A stretch of DNA of 64,000 nt, taken from positions 482,384-546,383 of the forward strand of contig NZ_JAINVH010000001.1 of assembly GCF_020400825.1 (NCBI RefSeq), written 5' to 3'. How positions within the stretch are numbered: position 1 is the first letter of the stretch; every line of letters starts with the position of its first letter. The notes beneath the pieces were generated by a model. That model ran no database searches and had not been told where the DNA came from. It saw only the letters and a list, made by a program, of their open reading frames with translations. A program made the position numbers and the translations under genes. The stretch comes from Streptomyces sp. HPF1205. GTDB lineage: Bacteria > Actinomycetota > Actinomycetes > Streptomycetales > Streptomycetaceae. Below are positions 45,625 through 54,218 of this stretch, in pieces.

Positions 45625-48600
45625 GTGCACCGTCGGCGAGTGGTGGCCGTGGAGGGACCGGGCGAGCGGGGCTCGGGATACGTGATCGGGCCGCGGCTGG
45701 TGCTGACGTCGGCGCATGTCGTCCCGAGCGCCGAACGGATCGAGGTGTTCCGGCCGGGCGACGAGGTCATGTGCCGGGCCACCGTGGTCTGGCGCGGCAC
45801 GCCGGGCGGCCGGGACGACGCGGCCCTGCTGTCCGTCACCGACCCGGCCTGGGTGCCGCCGGAGGACGCCGGGCCGGGCTGGGGGCGGCTGGTGACCGAC
45901 CGGCCGGGCACACCCTGCCACCTCGCCGGGTCGCCCGACGTCGTCCAGCGTCCCGGCCGCCCCCGCGAGCTCTGGCAGGCGACCGGCACCCTGAACCCCT
46001 TGAGCGGCAGGGCCGGCAACCGGCACGTCGTCACCGTGCACGAGGTCCCCGCCCCCACCGCCGACGGCACCTCGCCCTGGAGCGGCCTGTCCGGGGCCGC
46101 GGTCTTCAGCGACGGCCTGCTCGTCGGGGTGGTCGCCGCCGATCTCGACGGCTTCGGGCACGCCGGCCTCGGCGTCGTACCCGCCTACGTCCTGCACCAC
46201 GATCCGGCCTTCCGGGCGGCGTTGGCCGAGCACGGCGCGGGGCGGGACGGTGGGGAGGCGCTGGAGCCGGTGGAGTGGCGGCAGTTGGCCGACACCGGCG
46301 ACACCCGCCCCACGGCGGGCGGCCTCCTGGCGTCCCCCGCCGTGCTGCTGCGGGCCCGGCGCGCGGTGGTGCCGTTCCGGGGCCGGGAGGACCTGCTCAG
46401 CCGCATGCGCGCCTGGTGCGGCGAACCGGGCTTCGGCGCCTGGCTGGTCCACGGCCCGGCAGGACAGGGCAAGACCCGCCTGGCCCATCAGCTGGCCACC
46501 GAACTCGGACAGGGCACCCCCCGGTGGGCCACGCTGTGGCTGCGCCCCGACGCCCCCGCCGCGGACCTGGCCGTACTGGCGTCGGCCGCCGTTCCCACGC
46601 TCGTAGTGGTCGACTACGCCGAGACGCGCCCGCGCCAACTGTCCGCCCTGCTGCGGGCACTGGGCAGGAACGAGGGCGCGGTCCAGGTCAAGCTGGTGCT
46701 GCTGGCCCGGACCGCCGAGGACTGGTGGGACGACATCCGCGCCGACTCCTTCGAGGCCGAGGAACTGCTCGACGGGGCCCCGGTGACCGCGCTGAAGCCG
46801 CTGGAACCCGAGGCCGGCGACCGGGAGGCGGCCTACCGCGCGGCGGCGGACGGCTTCGCCGCGGGGCTACGGCGGGTACGGGGCTGGCAGGACCACCCCT
46901 GGCCGGCGCTGGCCGCGAACCTGCCCGTGCCGGCGCTGGGCGGGCCCGCCCTGGCGAGCGCCCTCACCCTGCACATGACGGCCCTGGCGGACCTCCTCGA
47001 CGCGGCCACCGGCACGGACCGCGTCGGCACGGACCCCGGCGATCCGGCGCCCGATGACCCCGCCGAACGCCGTACCCCCGACGGCCCCGGCTCCGACGGC
47101 CCAGGCTCCGGCGGCCCAGGCCCCGGCCCCGGCGGTCGCCCTGGCCCCGACGACCCTGCCCCCGGCGGCGAGACCCCTCCCGCCGACCCGGACGCGCAGG
47201 CCGCCCGCGCCGCCGGCACCGAGACGGTCGAGGACCGGCTGCTGGTCCACGAGCGCCGGTACTGGACGGCCGTGGCGGCCGCCCACCACCTGCACCCGCA
47301 GCTCACCATGAACACCCTCGCCGACGCCCTGGCCGCCGCGTTCCTGTGCGGGGCGGACGACACGGACGAGGCGGACGCGCTCCTGGCGAGGGTGCCGGAC
47401 CTGTCCGACCAGCCCCGCGACCGGCGGGGCGCCGTGCGCGCCTGGATCCGCGCCCTGTACCCGCCGGACGACGCCCGCGTGTGGGACGGCCTCCAGCCCG
47501 ACCGGCTCGCCGAGCGCTTCATCGGCCGCCACCTGCACCGCCGTCCGCGCCTGCCGGAGAGCCTGCTGCCCGGGACCGGCCCGGCCCAGGCCGTCCGGCT
47601 GCTCACCGTCCTCACCCGGGCCGCCGCCCAGCCCGACCTGCGCGACCGGCTCGGCCCCGATCTGACCGCGCTGTGCGCCGCGCACCCCGGCCGGCTGGCC
47701 GCGGCGGCCGTCGAGGTCGCCACCCGAACGGAGAACCCGAAACCGCTGGTCGAGGCCCTGCGCCGGATCAGCGACGACCCGGCCACCCCCGGCTCGCTCC
47801 TGCAGGACCTGGCGGACCGTCTGCCGCACAGCAGCCACAACCTCGCCGATGTCGCCGCCCAGCTCCTGCTGCGCCTGGTGCGCCACCACCGCGGCCGCGC
47901 CGGCGGCCCCACCCGGTCGGCCGCCTACGCGCGCGCCCTGAACGGCGCCTCGTACCGCCTCGGGGCGCTGCGCCGGTACGAGGAGGGACTTGAGGCCAGC
48001 CGGGAGGCCGTCGCCATCTGGCGCGAACTGTGCGAGGTCCACTCGCCGGAGGCGTACGAGGACCGGACTCACGAGGACCGGGCGTACGAGGACCGGGCTC
48101 ACGAGGACCGGGCTCACGAGGACCGGGCGTACGAGGACCGGGCGTACGAGGACGCAGCGCACGAGGACCGGGCGCACCTGGGGGAGAGCGTCAACGCGCT
48201 GAGCCTGCGCCTGGCCGCGCTGGGACAGCACGAGGAGGCGCTGACCGCCATCCGCGAAGCCGTGGCGATCCGCCGCCGACTGGCCGCAGAACGCCCCGAC
48301 CTCTACGAGGACGATCTCGCCAAGAGCCTGAACAACCTCGCGCTGCGGCTCGGGGAGTTCGACCGGACGGAGGAGGCGCTGGACGCGGTGCGCGAGGCGG
48401 TGGCCATCCGCCGCCGGCTGGTCGCCCGCAGGCCGGAGCAATACCTGCAGGCACTTTCCGCCAACCTGGGCAATCTGTCGACCCGTCTGGTGGCCGAGGG
48501 CCGCGACGAGGAGGCGCTGGCCGCCGTGGAGGAGGCCGTGGAGATCCGCCGCCGCCTCGCCGAGAGCGTGCCGGACGCCGCTCTGCCCGCCCTGGCCTTC

Positions 48601-48969
48601 AGCCTCAACAACCTGGCCGTGCGGCTGGGGACGATGGACCGCCGTGAGGAGGCCCTCGCGGCGATCACCGAGGCGGTGGCGATCCGGCGCCGCCTGGCCG
48701 CCGTCCGGCCCGTCGTCCACGAACCCCACCTCGCCACCTCCCTGAGCAACCTCGCGTCCCGGCTCTCGGCCGTGGGCCGCCACGAGGAGGCGGTGGCGGC
48801 CGTCGGCGAGGCCGTCCTCATCCGGCGCCGGCTGGCCGCCCACCAGCCCGCGATGTTCACCCGCGCCCTGGCCAAGGCCCTGCGCAAGCAGGCGCGTCAC
48901 CTGGCCGCGCTCGGCCGCGACGAGGAAGCGAGGGCGGCGGTGGCCGAGGAGGCCGGGCTCGGGCGGTGA
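45625..48969 (+). CDS. Trypsin-like protease fused to a STAND-type NTPase and TPRs
   Basis: 1114 residues. Residues 1-200 are a trypsin fold with catalytic His31 (LTSAHVV), Asp64/65 (GGRDDAALL) and Ser156 (GLSGAAVF). Residues ~250-470 are a P-loop NTPase: Walker A 277-284 (GPAGQGKT) and Walker B ending in Asp330 (TLVVVDYAE). A Pro/Gly/Asp-rich linker (~476-535) and a helical region lead to TPRs from about 760 with the 44-residue spacing of STAND sensors (NNLALRLGEFDRTEEALDAVREAVAIRRRL). Eight copies of a 5-residue ExR-type unit interrupt the TPR array. The arrangement suggests ligand sensing by TPRs, oligomerisation by the NTPase and proteolysis as the effector. Confidence 0.9.
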   Translation: MHRRRVVAVEGPGERGSGYVIGPRLVLTSAHVVPSAERIEVFRPGDEVMCRATVVWRGTPGGRDDAALLSVTDPAWVPPEDAGPGWGRLVTDRPGTPCHLAGSPDVVQRPGRPRELWQATGTLNPLSGRAGNRHVVTVHEVPAPTADGTSPWSGLSGAAVFSDGLLVGVVAADLDGFGHAGLGVVPAYVLHHDPAFRAALAEHGAGRDGGEALEPVEWRQLADTGDTRPTAGGLLASPAVLLRARRAVVPFRGREDLLSRMRAWCGEPGFGAWLVHGPAGQGKTRLAHQLATELGQGTPRWATLWLRPDAPAADLAVLASAAVPTLVVVDYAETRPRQLSALLRALGRNEGAVQVKLVLLARTAEDWWDDIRADSFEAEELLDGAPVTALKPLEPEAGDREAAYRAAADGFAAGLRRVRGWQDHPWPALAANLPVPALGGPALASALTLHMTALADLLDAATGTDRVGTDPGDPAPDDPAERRTPDGPGSDGPGSGGPGPGPGGRPGPDDPAPGGETPPADPDAQAARAAGTETVEDRLLVHERRYWTAVAAAHHLHPQLTMNTLADALAAAFLCGADDTDEADALLARVPDLSDQPRDRRGAVRAWIRALYPPDDARVWDGLQPDRLAERFIGRHLHRRPRLPESLLPGTGPAQAVRLLTVLTRAAAQPDLRDRLGPDLTALCAAHPGRLAAAAVEVATRTENPKPLVEALRRISDDPATPGSLLQDLADRLPHSSHNLADVAAQLLLRLVRHHRGRAGGPTRSAAYARALNGASYRLGALRRYEEGLEASREAVAIWRELCEVHSPEAYEDRTHEDRAYEDRAHEDRAHEDRAYEDRAYEDAAHEDRAHLGESVNALSLRLAALGQHEEALTAIREAVAIRRRLAAERPDLYEDDLAKSLNNLALRLGEFDRTEEALDAVREAVAIRRRLVARRPEQYLQALSANLGNLSTRLVAEGRDEEALAAVEEAVEIRRRLAESVPDAALPALAFSLNNLAVRLGTMDRREEALAAITEAVAIRRRLAAVRPVVHEPHLATSLSNLASRLSAVGRHEEAVAAVGEAVLIRRRLAAHQPAMFTRALAKALRKQARHLAALGRDEEARAAVAEEAGLGR
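48052..48171 (+). repeat. Eight 15-nt in-frame tandem repeats in the TPR protein
   Basis: Consensus GCGTACGAGGACCGG, encoding A-(Y/H)-E-D-R. The units sit at about residues 810-849, between a first TPR-like helix pair (EASREAVAIWRELCE) and the regular TPRs. Copy-number change would be in frame and would shift the two TPR blocks relative to each other. Confidence 0.85.
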
Positions 48970-49031
48970 GACGGGCGTCGCCACCGGCGGGACCCGGGAA
49001 GCCCCGCTGTATCCGGGGGCCGTACCTCGTC

Positions 49032-50843
49032 TCAGCCGGCCCCGGACGCCGTGGAGTAGGCGTCGGCCTGGATCGCGTACAGGTCGGCATACCGGCCGCC
49101 GAGGCGGACGAGCTCCTCGTGGGTGCCCGCCTCGGCCAGCCGGCCGCGGTCCAGGACCAGGATCAGGTCGGCGCCGGTGACCGTGGAGAAGCGGTGCGAG
49201 ACGATCAGGGTGACCGCGCCGGTACGGGCGGCCAGTTCCCGGGCCCGCAGCATGTAGCGGGAGAAGATGGCGTCCTCGCTGGGCGCGTCCAGGGAGGCGG
49301 TCGGCTCGTCGAGGACGAACAGCAGCGGATCGCGTCGCATGGAGGCGCGGGCGAGGGCGGTCTTCTGCCACTGGCCCTCGGAGAGGTCCACACCGTCGAA
49401 CTCCCGGCCCAGCTGGCTGTCCAGCCCGTCGGGCAGCCGGGCCACCAGCGACTCGGCGTCGGCGGCGCGCACCGCCTCGGCGACGCGTTCGCGGTCCTCG
49501 GCATGGGCGAGGTCGCCGAGCCCCACCGCCTCGGCGAAGGTGGTGTGCAGGCGGCCGAAGTCCTGGAAGGCGGCGCTGGACCGGGAGCGCCATTGCCCGG
49601 TGTCCAGTTCGGCGAGGTCGGCGCCGTCCACCGTGATGCGGCCCGCGTCCGGGCGGTAGAACTTGGCCAGCAGCTTGACCAGGGTCGTCTTGCCCGATCC
49701 GTACTCCCCGACGATCGCGACCACCGAGCCGGCGGGCAGCGTGACGTCGACCCCGTCCAGGGCGAGCCGGTCCGTGCCGGGGTAGGTGTAGCTGACGTTC
49801 TCGAAGACGATGCCCTCGCGCAGCACCTCCGGTGTCCTCCCGCCGGCCGTGCCCCGGACCCGGGCGCGGTCCGCCGCGACCCAGTCGCGCAGCCACAGGT
49901 AGGGCTCGATGAGCCGGCTCGCGCCCGCCGTGTCGGTGGCGCGCAGGACCGCGAAGTGCACGGACTCGCGCAGGTTGTTGGCCACCGTGACGGTGAGCAC
50001 GATGTCGCCGACGGTGCCGTGGCCGTGCGCCGCCCGGTGGGTCACCAGCGCCAGTCCGGCGACGAAGCCCGCGGTGAACAGGCCCCACCCCGACAGCTTC
50101 CACACGGCGGCGCCGATCCGGGCCCTGGCACGGCCGCGCATCGCCTCGTCCCACGCCTCCCGCTGGCGCCGGGCCAGTTCGGGTCCGGAACCGGCCAAGC
50201 GCAACTCCTTGCCCGCCGAGGCGGAGGTCGCCAGCCCGAACAGGTGCCGCTGCAGCCGGAAGGCCTCCGCCGTGGCCGTCTCCGCGTCCTTCACCGCCCG
50301 CAGGCCGCGCCGGTCGAACCACAGCGGTACGGCGGCGAAGGCGAGCAGGAACAGCAGCCAGGGGTTCATGGTGCCCAGCAGCACCAGGGCGACGACCACC
50401 TCAAGGACGTTGAACACCGCCTCGACCGAGGCCCACAGGCTGTCGGCGATGCCCCAGGCGCTGTTGCGGACGACGGTGACGCGGTCCAGGAAGTCCGTAC
50501 GCTCCAGGTGGTCCAGGCCCTCGACGCCCGCGATGTCCCGGTAGATCCGCTGCTGGAGGTCGGTCAGCCCGACCGTCTCCACCAGCAGGATCCGCAGGCT
50601 CCCCGTCGCACCGCGCAGGTACTGGGTGACGGCGTACGTGAACGCCGCGCCCAGGGCGGCCGCGACGGCCGGGCCCGAGCGGTGGGCCAGGCCCGCGTCG
50701 ACGGCCTCGCGCAGGCACAGCGCGGAGGCGGCGACGGCGGCCACGGCGGCCGTCCGGACCAGCAGCATGCCGCAGACCAGCCGCGGCTTCCTGCGCCAGG
50801 ACAGCCGGAAGAGTTCGGCCCACAGGGCGAGGTACCGCCTCAC
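49032..50843 (-). CDS. ABC transporter, fused membrane and ATPase domains (subunit 2)
   Basis: 603 residues. The membrane domain spans about residues 20-310. The ATPase has Walker A GEYGSGKTT, Q-loop AFQDFGR, signature LSEGQWQ, Walker B LLFVLDEPTASLD and H-loop IVSHRFST. GTG 50843 overlaps the upstream gene's stop (GTGA). With its partner it resembles the exporter pairs found in peptide or secondary-metabolite loci, though no such biosynthetic genes are in the window. It converges with the trypsin-NTPase gene. Confidence 0.9.
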   Translation of the reverse strand: MRRYLALWAELFRLSWRRKPRLVCGMLLVRTAAVAAVAASALCLREAVDAGLAHRSGPAVAAALGAAFTYAVTQYLRGATGSLRILLVETVGLTDLQQRIYRDIAGVEGLDHLERTDFLDRVTVVRNSAWGIADSLWASVEAVFNVLEVVVALVLLGTMNPWLLFLLAFAAVPLWFDRRGLRAVKDAETATAEAFRLQRHLFGLATSASAGKELRLAGSGPELARRQREAWDEAMRGRARARIGAAVWKLSGWGLFTAGFVAGLALVTHRAAHGHGTVGDIVLTVTVANNLRESVHFAVLRATDTAGASRLIEPYLWLRDWVAADRARVRGTAGGRTPEVLREGIVFENVSYTYPGTDRLALDGVDVTLPAGSVVAIVGEYGSGKTTLVKLLAKFYRPDAGRITVDGADLAELDTGQWRSRSSAAFQDFGRLHTTFAEAVGLGDLAHAEDRERVAEAVRAADAESLVARLPDGLDSQLGREFDGVDLSEGQWQKTALARASMRRDPLLFVLDEPTASLDAPSEDAIFSRYMLRARELAARTGAVTLIVSHRFSTVTGADLILVLDRGRLAEAGTHEELVRLGGRYADLYAIQADAYSTASGAG

Positions 50844-52687
50844 AGGAGCTCCTCCTCGACGCGGTCGTCGAAGCCGGCGGCGAAGCGCTCGGCCTGGATG
50901 GCGAACATGGTGGCGTAGGAGCCGCCGAGGGCCATCAGTTCGTCATGGGTGCCGGACTCGGTGATCCGGCCGCCGTCGAGCACCACGATGCGGTCGGCCT
51001 GGCGGACCGTGGACAGCCGGTGGGAGATCAGGACGACGCTGCTGCCGCCCCGGTGCGCGGCCAGCCGGGAGAAGACGTCGAACTCGGTGCGCACGTCCAG
51101 GTGCGCGGTCGGCTCGTCCAGTACCAGCAACCGGGCGCCGCTGCGCACCGCGTACAGCGCGCGGGCGAGCACCACCTGCTGCCACTGGCCGCCGGACAGG
51201 TCCACCCCGCCGGTACGGGAACGGGCCAGCGGGGTGTCCCAGCCCAGCGGCAGCCGGGTCAGCACCTCGTCGAGCCCCGCGTCGCGGGCGGCGGCTTCGG
51301 CGCGGGCGAGGTCGGGTGCGGTGCCGTCGCACTGGCCGAGGGTCACGTTGTCGGCGAGGGTGAGGTGGTAGCGGACGAAGTCCTGGAAGACGACGGCGAT
51401 CCGGCGGCGCCAGGCGGCCGGCCCGATCGCGGCGATGTCGGTGCCGTCGGCGGTGATCCGGCCGGCGGTGGGTTCGTACAGCGAGGAGAGCAGCTTGATC
51501 AGGGTCGACTTGCCGGCGCCGTTGAGGCCGACGACGGCCAGCAGTTCCCCGGGGCGGATCTCCAGGTCCAGGCCGTCGAGGACCTTGCGGCCGGTGCCGG
51601 GGTAGCCGAACTCCACCCCCTCGAAGCGGACCAGGGGCGCGCCCTCGGGCACGCTCGCGGGAGTTGGGGCGGCGGGGGCGGACGGGGCGGCGGGAGCGCT
51701 CAGCTCCCGCTCCAGCCTCCTGGCCGCCCGCAGCGCCGGCAGGGCGCCGACGCGGCTGCGCCAGTCGAGGCCGCCCAGCCCGGTGAACACCGACCAGGCC
51801 GCCGCGAACACGGCGGTCTCGACCGCCACCGTCCGCGTACCGTGGGCGGCGTCCAGGGCCACCGGCACATAGGCCGCGGCCAGGCCGAGCACCGTCAGGG
51901 CGGTCCTGGCCCACTGCTGGTTGAGGTGGCGCGCGCTCGCCGCCCAGGCGGGGTCGAACATGCCGTGGATGTGGTGCTGCTCGCGCCGCACCGCCCACTC
52001 GGCGAAGCCGAAGACCCGCACCTCCTTCGCCTCCGCGGGACCGCTGAGCACCTCCTCCCACATGTGGGCACGCCGTCCGTGCGGGGTTCCGGCCAGCCAC
52101 AGGCGCATGAAGTCCAGGCCCTGCCGGTACGCGAGGGAGCGGGCGGTGATCGCGGTGAGGAGTACGACGGGGACGAGCCACCAGGCGTAGCGGGCCAGCA
52201 CCAGGCACGAGGCGGCGATGCCCAGGATCCGGACGAACTCGCCGACCTGCGCCAGCGCGCCCTGGCCCGGGGTGCGTTCGGTCCAGTTGTCCGGGTCGGC
52301 GCGGGCCAGCCGGATCTGCTCCTGCACCTGCGGCCGCTCCAGGGCGCCGATGGTGTGGCTGCCCGCCGCGAGCCGGGCGACGCGGGCCCGGTGCGCACCG
52401 TCCATCCGGGCCTGGGCGAGGAACCCCAGCGGCTCCACCAGCGCGTCGACGACGTGCCCGGCGAGCAGGACCGCCCCGAAGGCGAGCAGCGGCCCGAGTG
52501 CCTCGGCGAACACCTCGCCACCGCTGCCCGCGCCGAGCCGCGAGACCAGCCAGGCCATGGTGACCGCGCCGGCGGCCGGCACCAGGGCCTCCGCCACCCG
52601 CAGCAGTACGTAGCCGGTGAGCAGCGGGCCCCCGGCGTCCCGCAGCGGCCGCAGGAGCAAGGATCGGTCGCTTACAGTGAGTCCCAC
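50840..52687 (-). CDS. ABC transporter, fused membrane and ATPase domains (subunit 1)
   Basis: 615 residues. Membrane helices (LLAFGAVLLAGHVVDALVEPLG and others) cover about 1-320. The ATPase has Walker A GLNGAGKST, Q-loop VFQDFVR, signature LSGGQWQ, Walker B LLVLDEPTAHLD and H-loop LISHRLST. All catalytic residues are intact in both partners, so this is a symmetric-activity pair, unlike the exporter at 30771-34471. GTG 52687 has GGAGGGACC just upstream, preferred over the earlier in-frame ATG. Confidence 0.9.
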   Translation of the reverse strand: MGLTVSDRSLLLRPLRDAGGPLLTGYVLLRVAEALVPAAGAVTMAWLVSRLGAGSGGEVFAEALGPLLAFGAVLLAGHVVDALVEPLGFLAQARMDGAHRARVARLAAGSHTIGALERPQVQEQIRLARADPDNWTERTPGQGALAQVGEFVRILGIAASCLVLARYAWWLVPVVLLTAITARSLAYRQGLDFMRLWLAGTPHGRRAHMWEEVLSGPAEAKEVRVFGFAEWAVRREQHHIHGMFDPAWAASARHLNQQWARTALTVLGLAAAYVPVALDAAHGTRTVAVETAVFAAAWSVFTGLGGLDWRSRVGALPALRAARRLERELSAPAAPSAPAAPTPASVPEGAPLVRFEGVEFGYPGTGRKVLDGLDLEIRPGELLAVVGLNGAGKSTLIKLLSSLYEPTAGRITADGTDIAAIGPAAWRRRIAVVFQDFVRYHLTLADNVTLGQCDGTAPDLARAEAAARDAGLDEVLTRLPLGWDTPLARSRTGGVDLSGGQWQQVVLARALYAVRSGARLLVLDEPTAHLDVRTEFDVFSRLAAHRGGSSVVLISHRLSTVRQADRIVVLDGGRITESGTHDELMALGGSYATMFAIQAERFAAGFDDRVEEELL

Positions 52688-52932
52688 GGTCCCTCCGCCC
52701 GGCCGGAAGGCCCCGATGCTCGTGTCGAACACCTTCCGCCGCAACCGGATTTACGCGGCCGCGCCCCGTCCCGGCCACGCACCGCGCCAGGCCCCGCCGA
52801 CCGTGCCGGACCGGGACCCGCACCGACCCCGCCGGCACCGGCACCCGCATCCGCGCCGGCCGGGCGGCCTCGCGGCCCCCCGGTCGTCAGCGGGCCCGCG
52901 GCCAAGCGGTCCGCGGCCCCGTGATCACCCGG
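52688..52932. other. 245-bp gap between the ABC pair and the LacI gene
   Basis: Very GC-rich and low-complexity on both strands (Pro/Gly/Arg in every frame). No convincing gene, promoter or terminator was found. A short peptide precursor cannot be excluded but shows no ribosome binding site. Confidence 0.4.
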
Positions 52933-53952
52933 TCAGGCCGACTCGCGCAGGACCAGCCCGCACGGGACGGTCTCCACGCCGGTGGTGCCCCGCCCGTCGA
53001 TGGCGTCCAGCAGTCGCAGGGCGGCTATCCGGCCGATCTCGCCGAGGTTCATGTCGATGGTCGTCAGCGGTGGGCGGGAGGCGAGGGCCATGATGTCCCA
53101 GTTGTCGTAGCCGACGACGGCGATGTCGTCGGGGACGCGGTGGCCGTCCTCGCGGAGGGTGTCGGTGACGCCGCGCGCTATCTGGTCGTTGCCGCAGAAG
53201 AAGGCGTCGGTGTCGGGCGCCGTCCGCAGCACGCTCCGGGCGGCCCGGCGGCCCCACGCCTCGCTCCAGTCGCCGAAGTGGACGTGGCCGCCGGACAGTT
53301 CCAGCCCGTTCTGCCCGAGCAGGTCCTCGGTGAGCCGGGCGCGGTGGCGGGCGGCGGCGTGATGGGCCGGACCGGAGACGTGGGCGATGCGGCGGCGGCC
53401 GGAGTTGATCAGGTGCTCCACGGCGAGGCGGGCGCCGCCCTCGTCGTCGGAGGCGACCGACATGTCCCGCGGATCCTCCGAAGGGGTCAGGGCGTAGACG
53501 GTCGGGACGTTCTGCAGGCCCTGCAGCGGCGGGCGGGGGTCGGTACGGCGGCCGGTGACGATGATCCCGTCCACCCGGCGGGCCAGGAGGGTCTGGACGT
53601 AGTGGCGTTCGCGGATGGCGTCGCCGCGGGTGTCGCACAGCAGGACGGAGATCTTCCCGGCGCCGAGCGCGTCCTCGGCCCCGAGCAGGACGGGGGTGCT
53701 GAAGCGGCCGATGCCGTCGGTGGTGATCAGGCCGACCGTCCAGGTGCGTCCGGCCAGAAGCGCGCGAGCGGCCTCGTTGGGCTGGAAGTCCAGGCGCCGC
53801 GCCGCTTCCAGCACTCGCTCACGGGTCTCGGGCCGCATGCGGCCGTTGCCCCGCAGGGCCTTGGAAGCGGTGCCCACGCTGACGCCGGCCAGGGTCGCCA
53901 CGTCGGCGAGCGTCACCCGCCCCAGCGTCGGGCGCCTGTCAGTCTCTGTCAC
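52933..53952 (-). CDS. LacI-family transcriptional regulator
   Basis: 339 residues. The N-terminal helix-turn-helix and hinge (VTLADVATLAGVSVGTASKALRGNGRMRPETRERVLEAARRLDFQPN) precede a periplasmic-binding-like sensor domain (TVGLITTDGIGRFSTPVLLGAEDAL; RRVDGIIVTGRR; AVVGYDNWDIMALASRPPLTTIDMN). GTG 53952 has AAGGA at 6-nt spacing, preferred over GTG 53970. It is divergent from the GH127 gene across 266 bp and is the obvious repressor of the arabinoside locus, released by a sugar. Confidence 0.92.
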   Translation of the reverse strand: MTETDRRPTLGRVTLADVATLAGVSVGTASKALRGNGRMRPETRERVLEAARRLDFQPNEAARALLAGRTWTVGLITTDGIGRFSTPVLLGAEDALGAGKISVLLCDTRGDAIRERHYVQTLLARRVDGIIVTGRRTDPRPPLQGLQNVPTVYALTPSEDPRDMSVASDDEGGARLAVEHLINSGRRRIAHVSGPAHHAAARHRARLTEDLLGQNGLELSGGHVHFGDWSEAWGRRAARSVLRTAPDTDAFFCGNDQIARGVTDTLREDGHRVPDDIAVVGYDNWDIMALASRPPLTTIDMNLGEIGRIAALRLLDAIDGRGTTGVETVPCGLVLRESA

Positions 53953-54052
53953 GGACAATCCTTTGCTCACCTACAGGTTGCCCCCATCCTGCCAGCATGC
54001 CGCTCGTATCCCAAGTGTTACGGGAAAATGGATTCTGGGGTCTGCGCGAGTC

Positions 54053-54108
54053 TTGACGCACGCGGGAGCGCGCTCCTAGCTTTCGGGGGAAGAAAAACCG
54101 TTTCCCAA
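54053..54108 (+). promoter_or_regulatory. GH127 operon promoter with LacI-type operator
   Basis: -35 TTGACG (54053-54058), 18-nt gap, -10 TAGCTT (54077-54082), and 10 nt later the site AAAAACCGTTTCCC (54093-54106). The operator lies at the expected start of transcription, where a bound LacI protein would block polymerase. The layout recurs at 59963 and 63853. Confidence 0.6.
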
Positions 54109-54218
54109 TTTTTCCGAAGCTGCGGCGGCCCGCCGACGGTCCTGTCACCCGCGTCGCCGCGGCAGGCCCGCATGACGGGTGACCCGCCCCTCGCTCACCG
54201 TACTTCCCAGGGAGTCCC

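Noticed and set aside
46867..50322. A 1151-codon open frame on the minus strand across the TPR gene and the ABC gene
   Set aside because: It is antisense to two genes with clear domains and arises from GC-rich third positions; its product is low-complexity with no domain.
52672..52905. A 77-codon minus-strand frame as a peptide precursor for the ABC pair
   Set aside because: No ribosome binding site, extreme Gly/Ala/Arg composition, and it overlaps the ABC start region; not enough to call.
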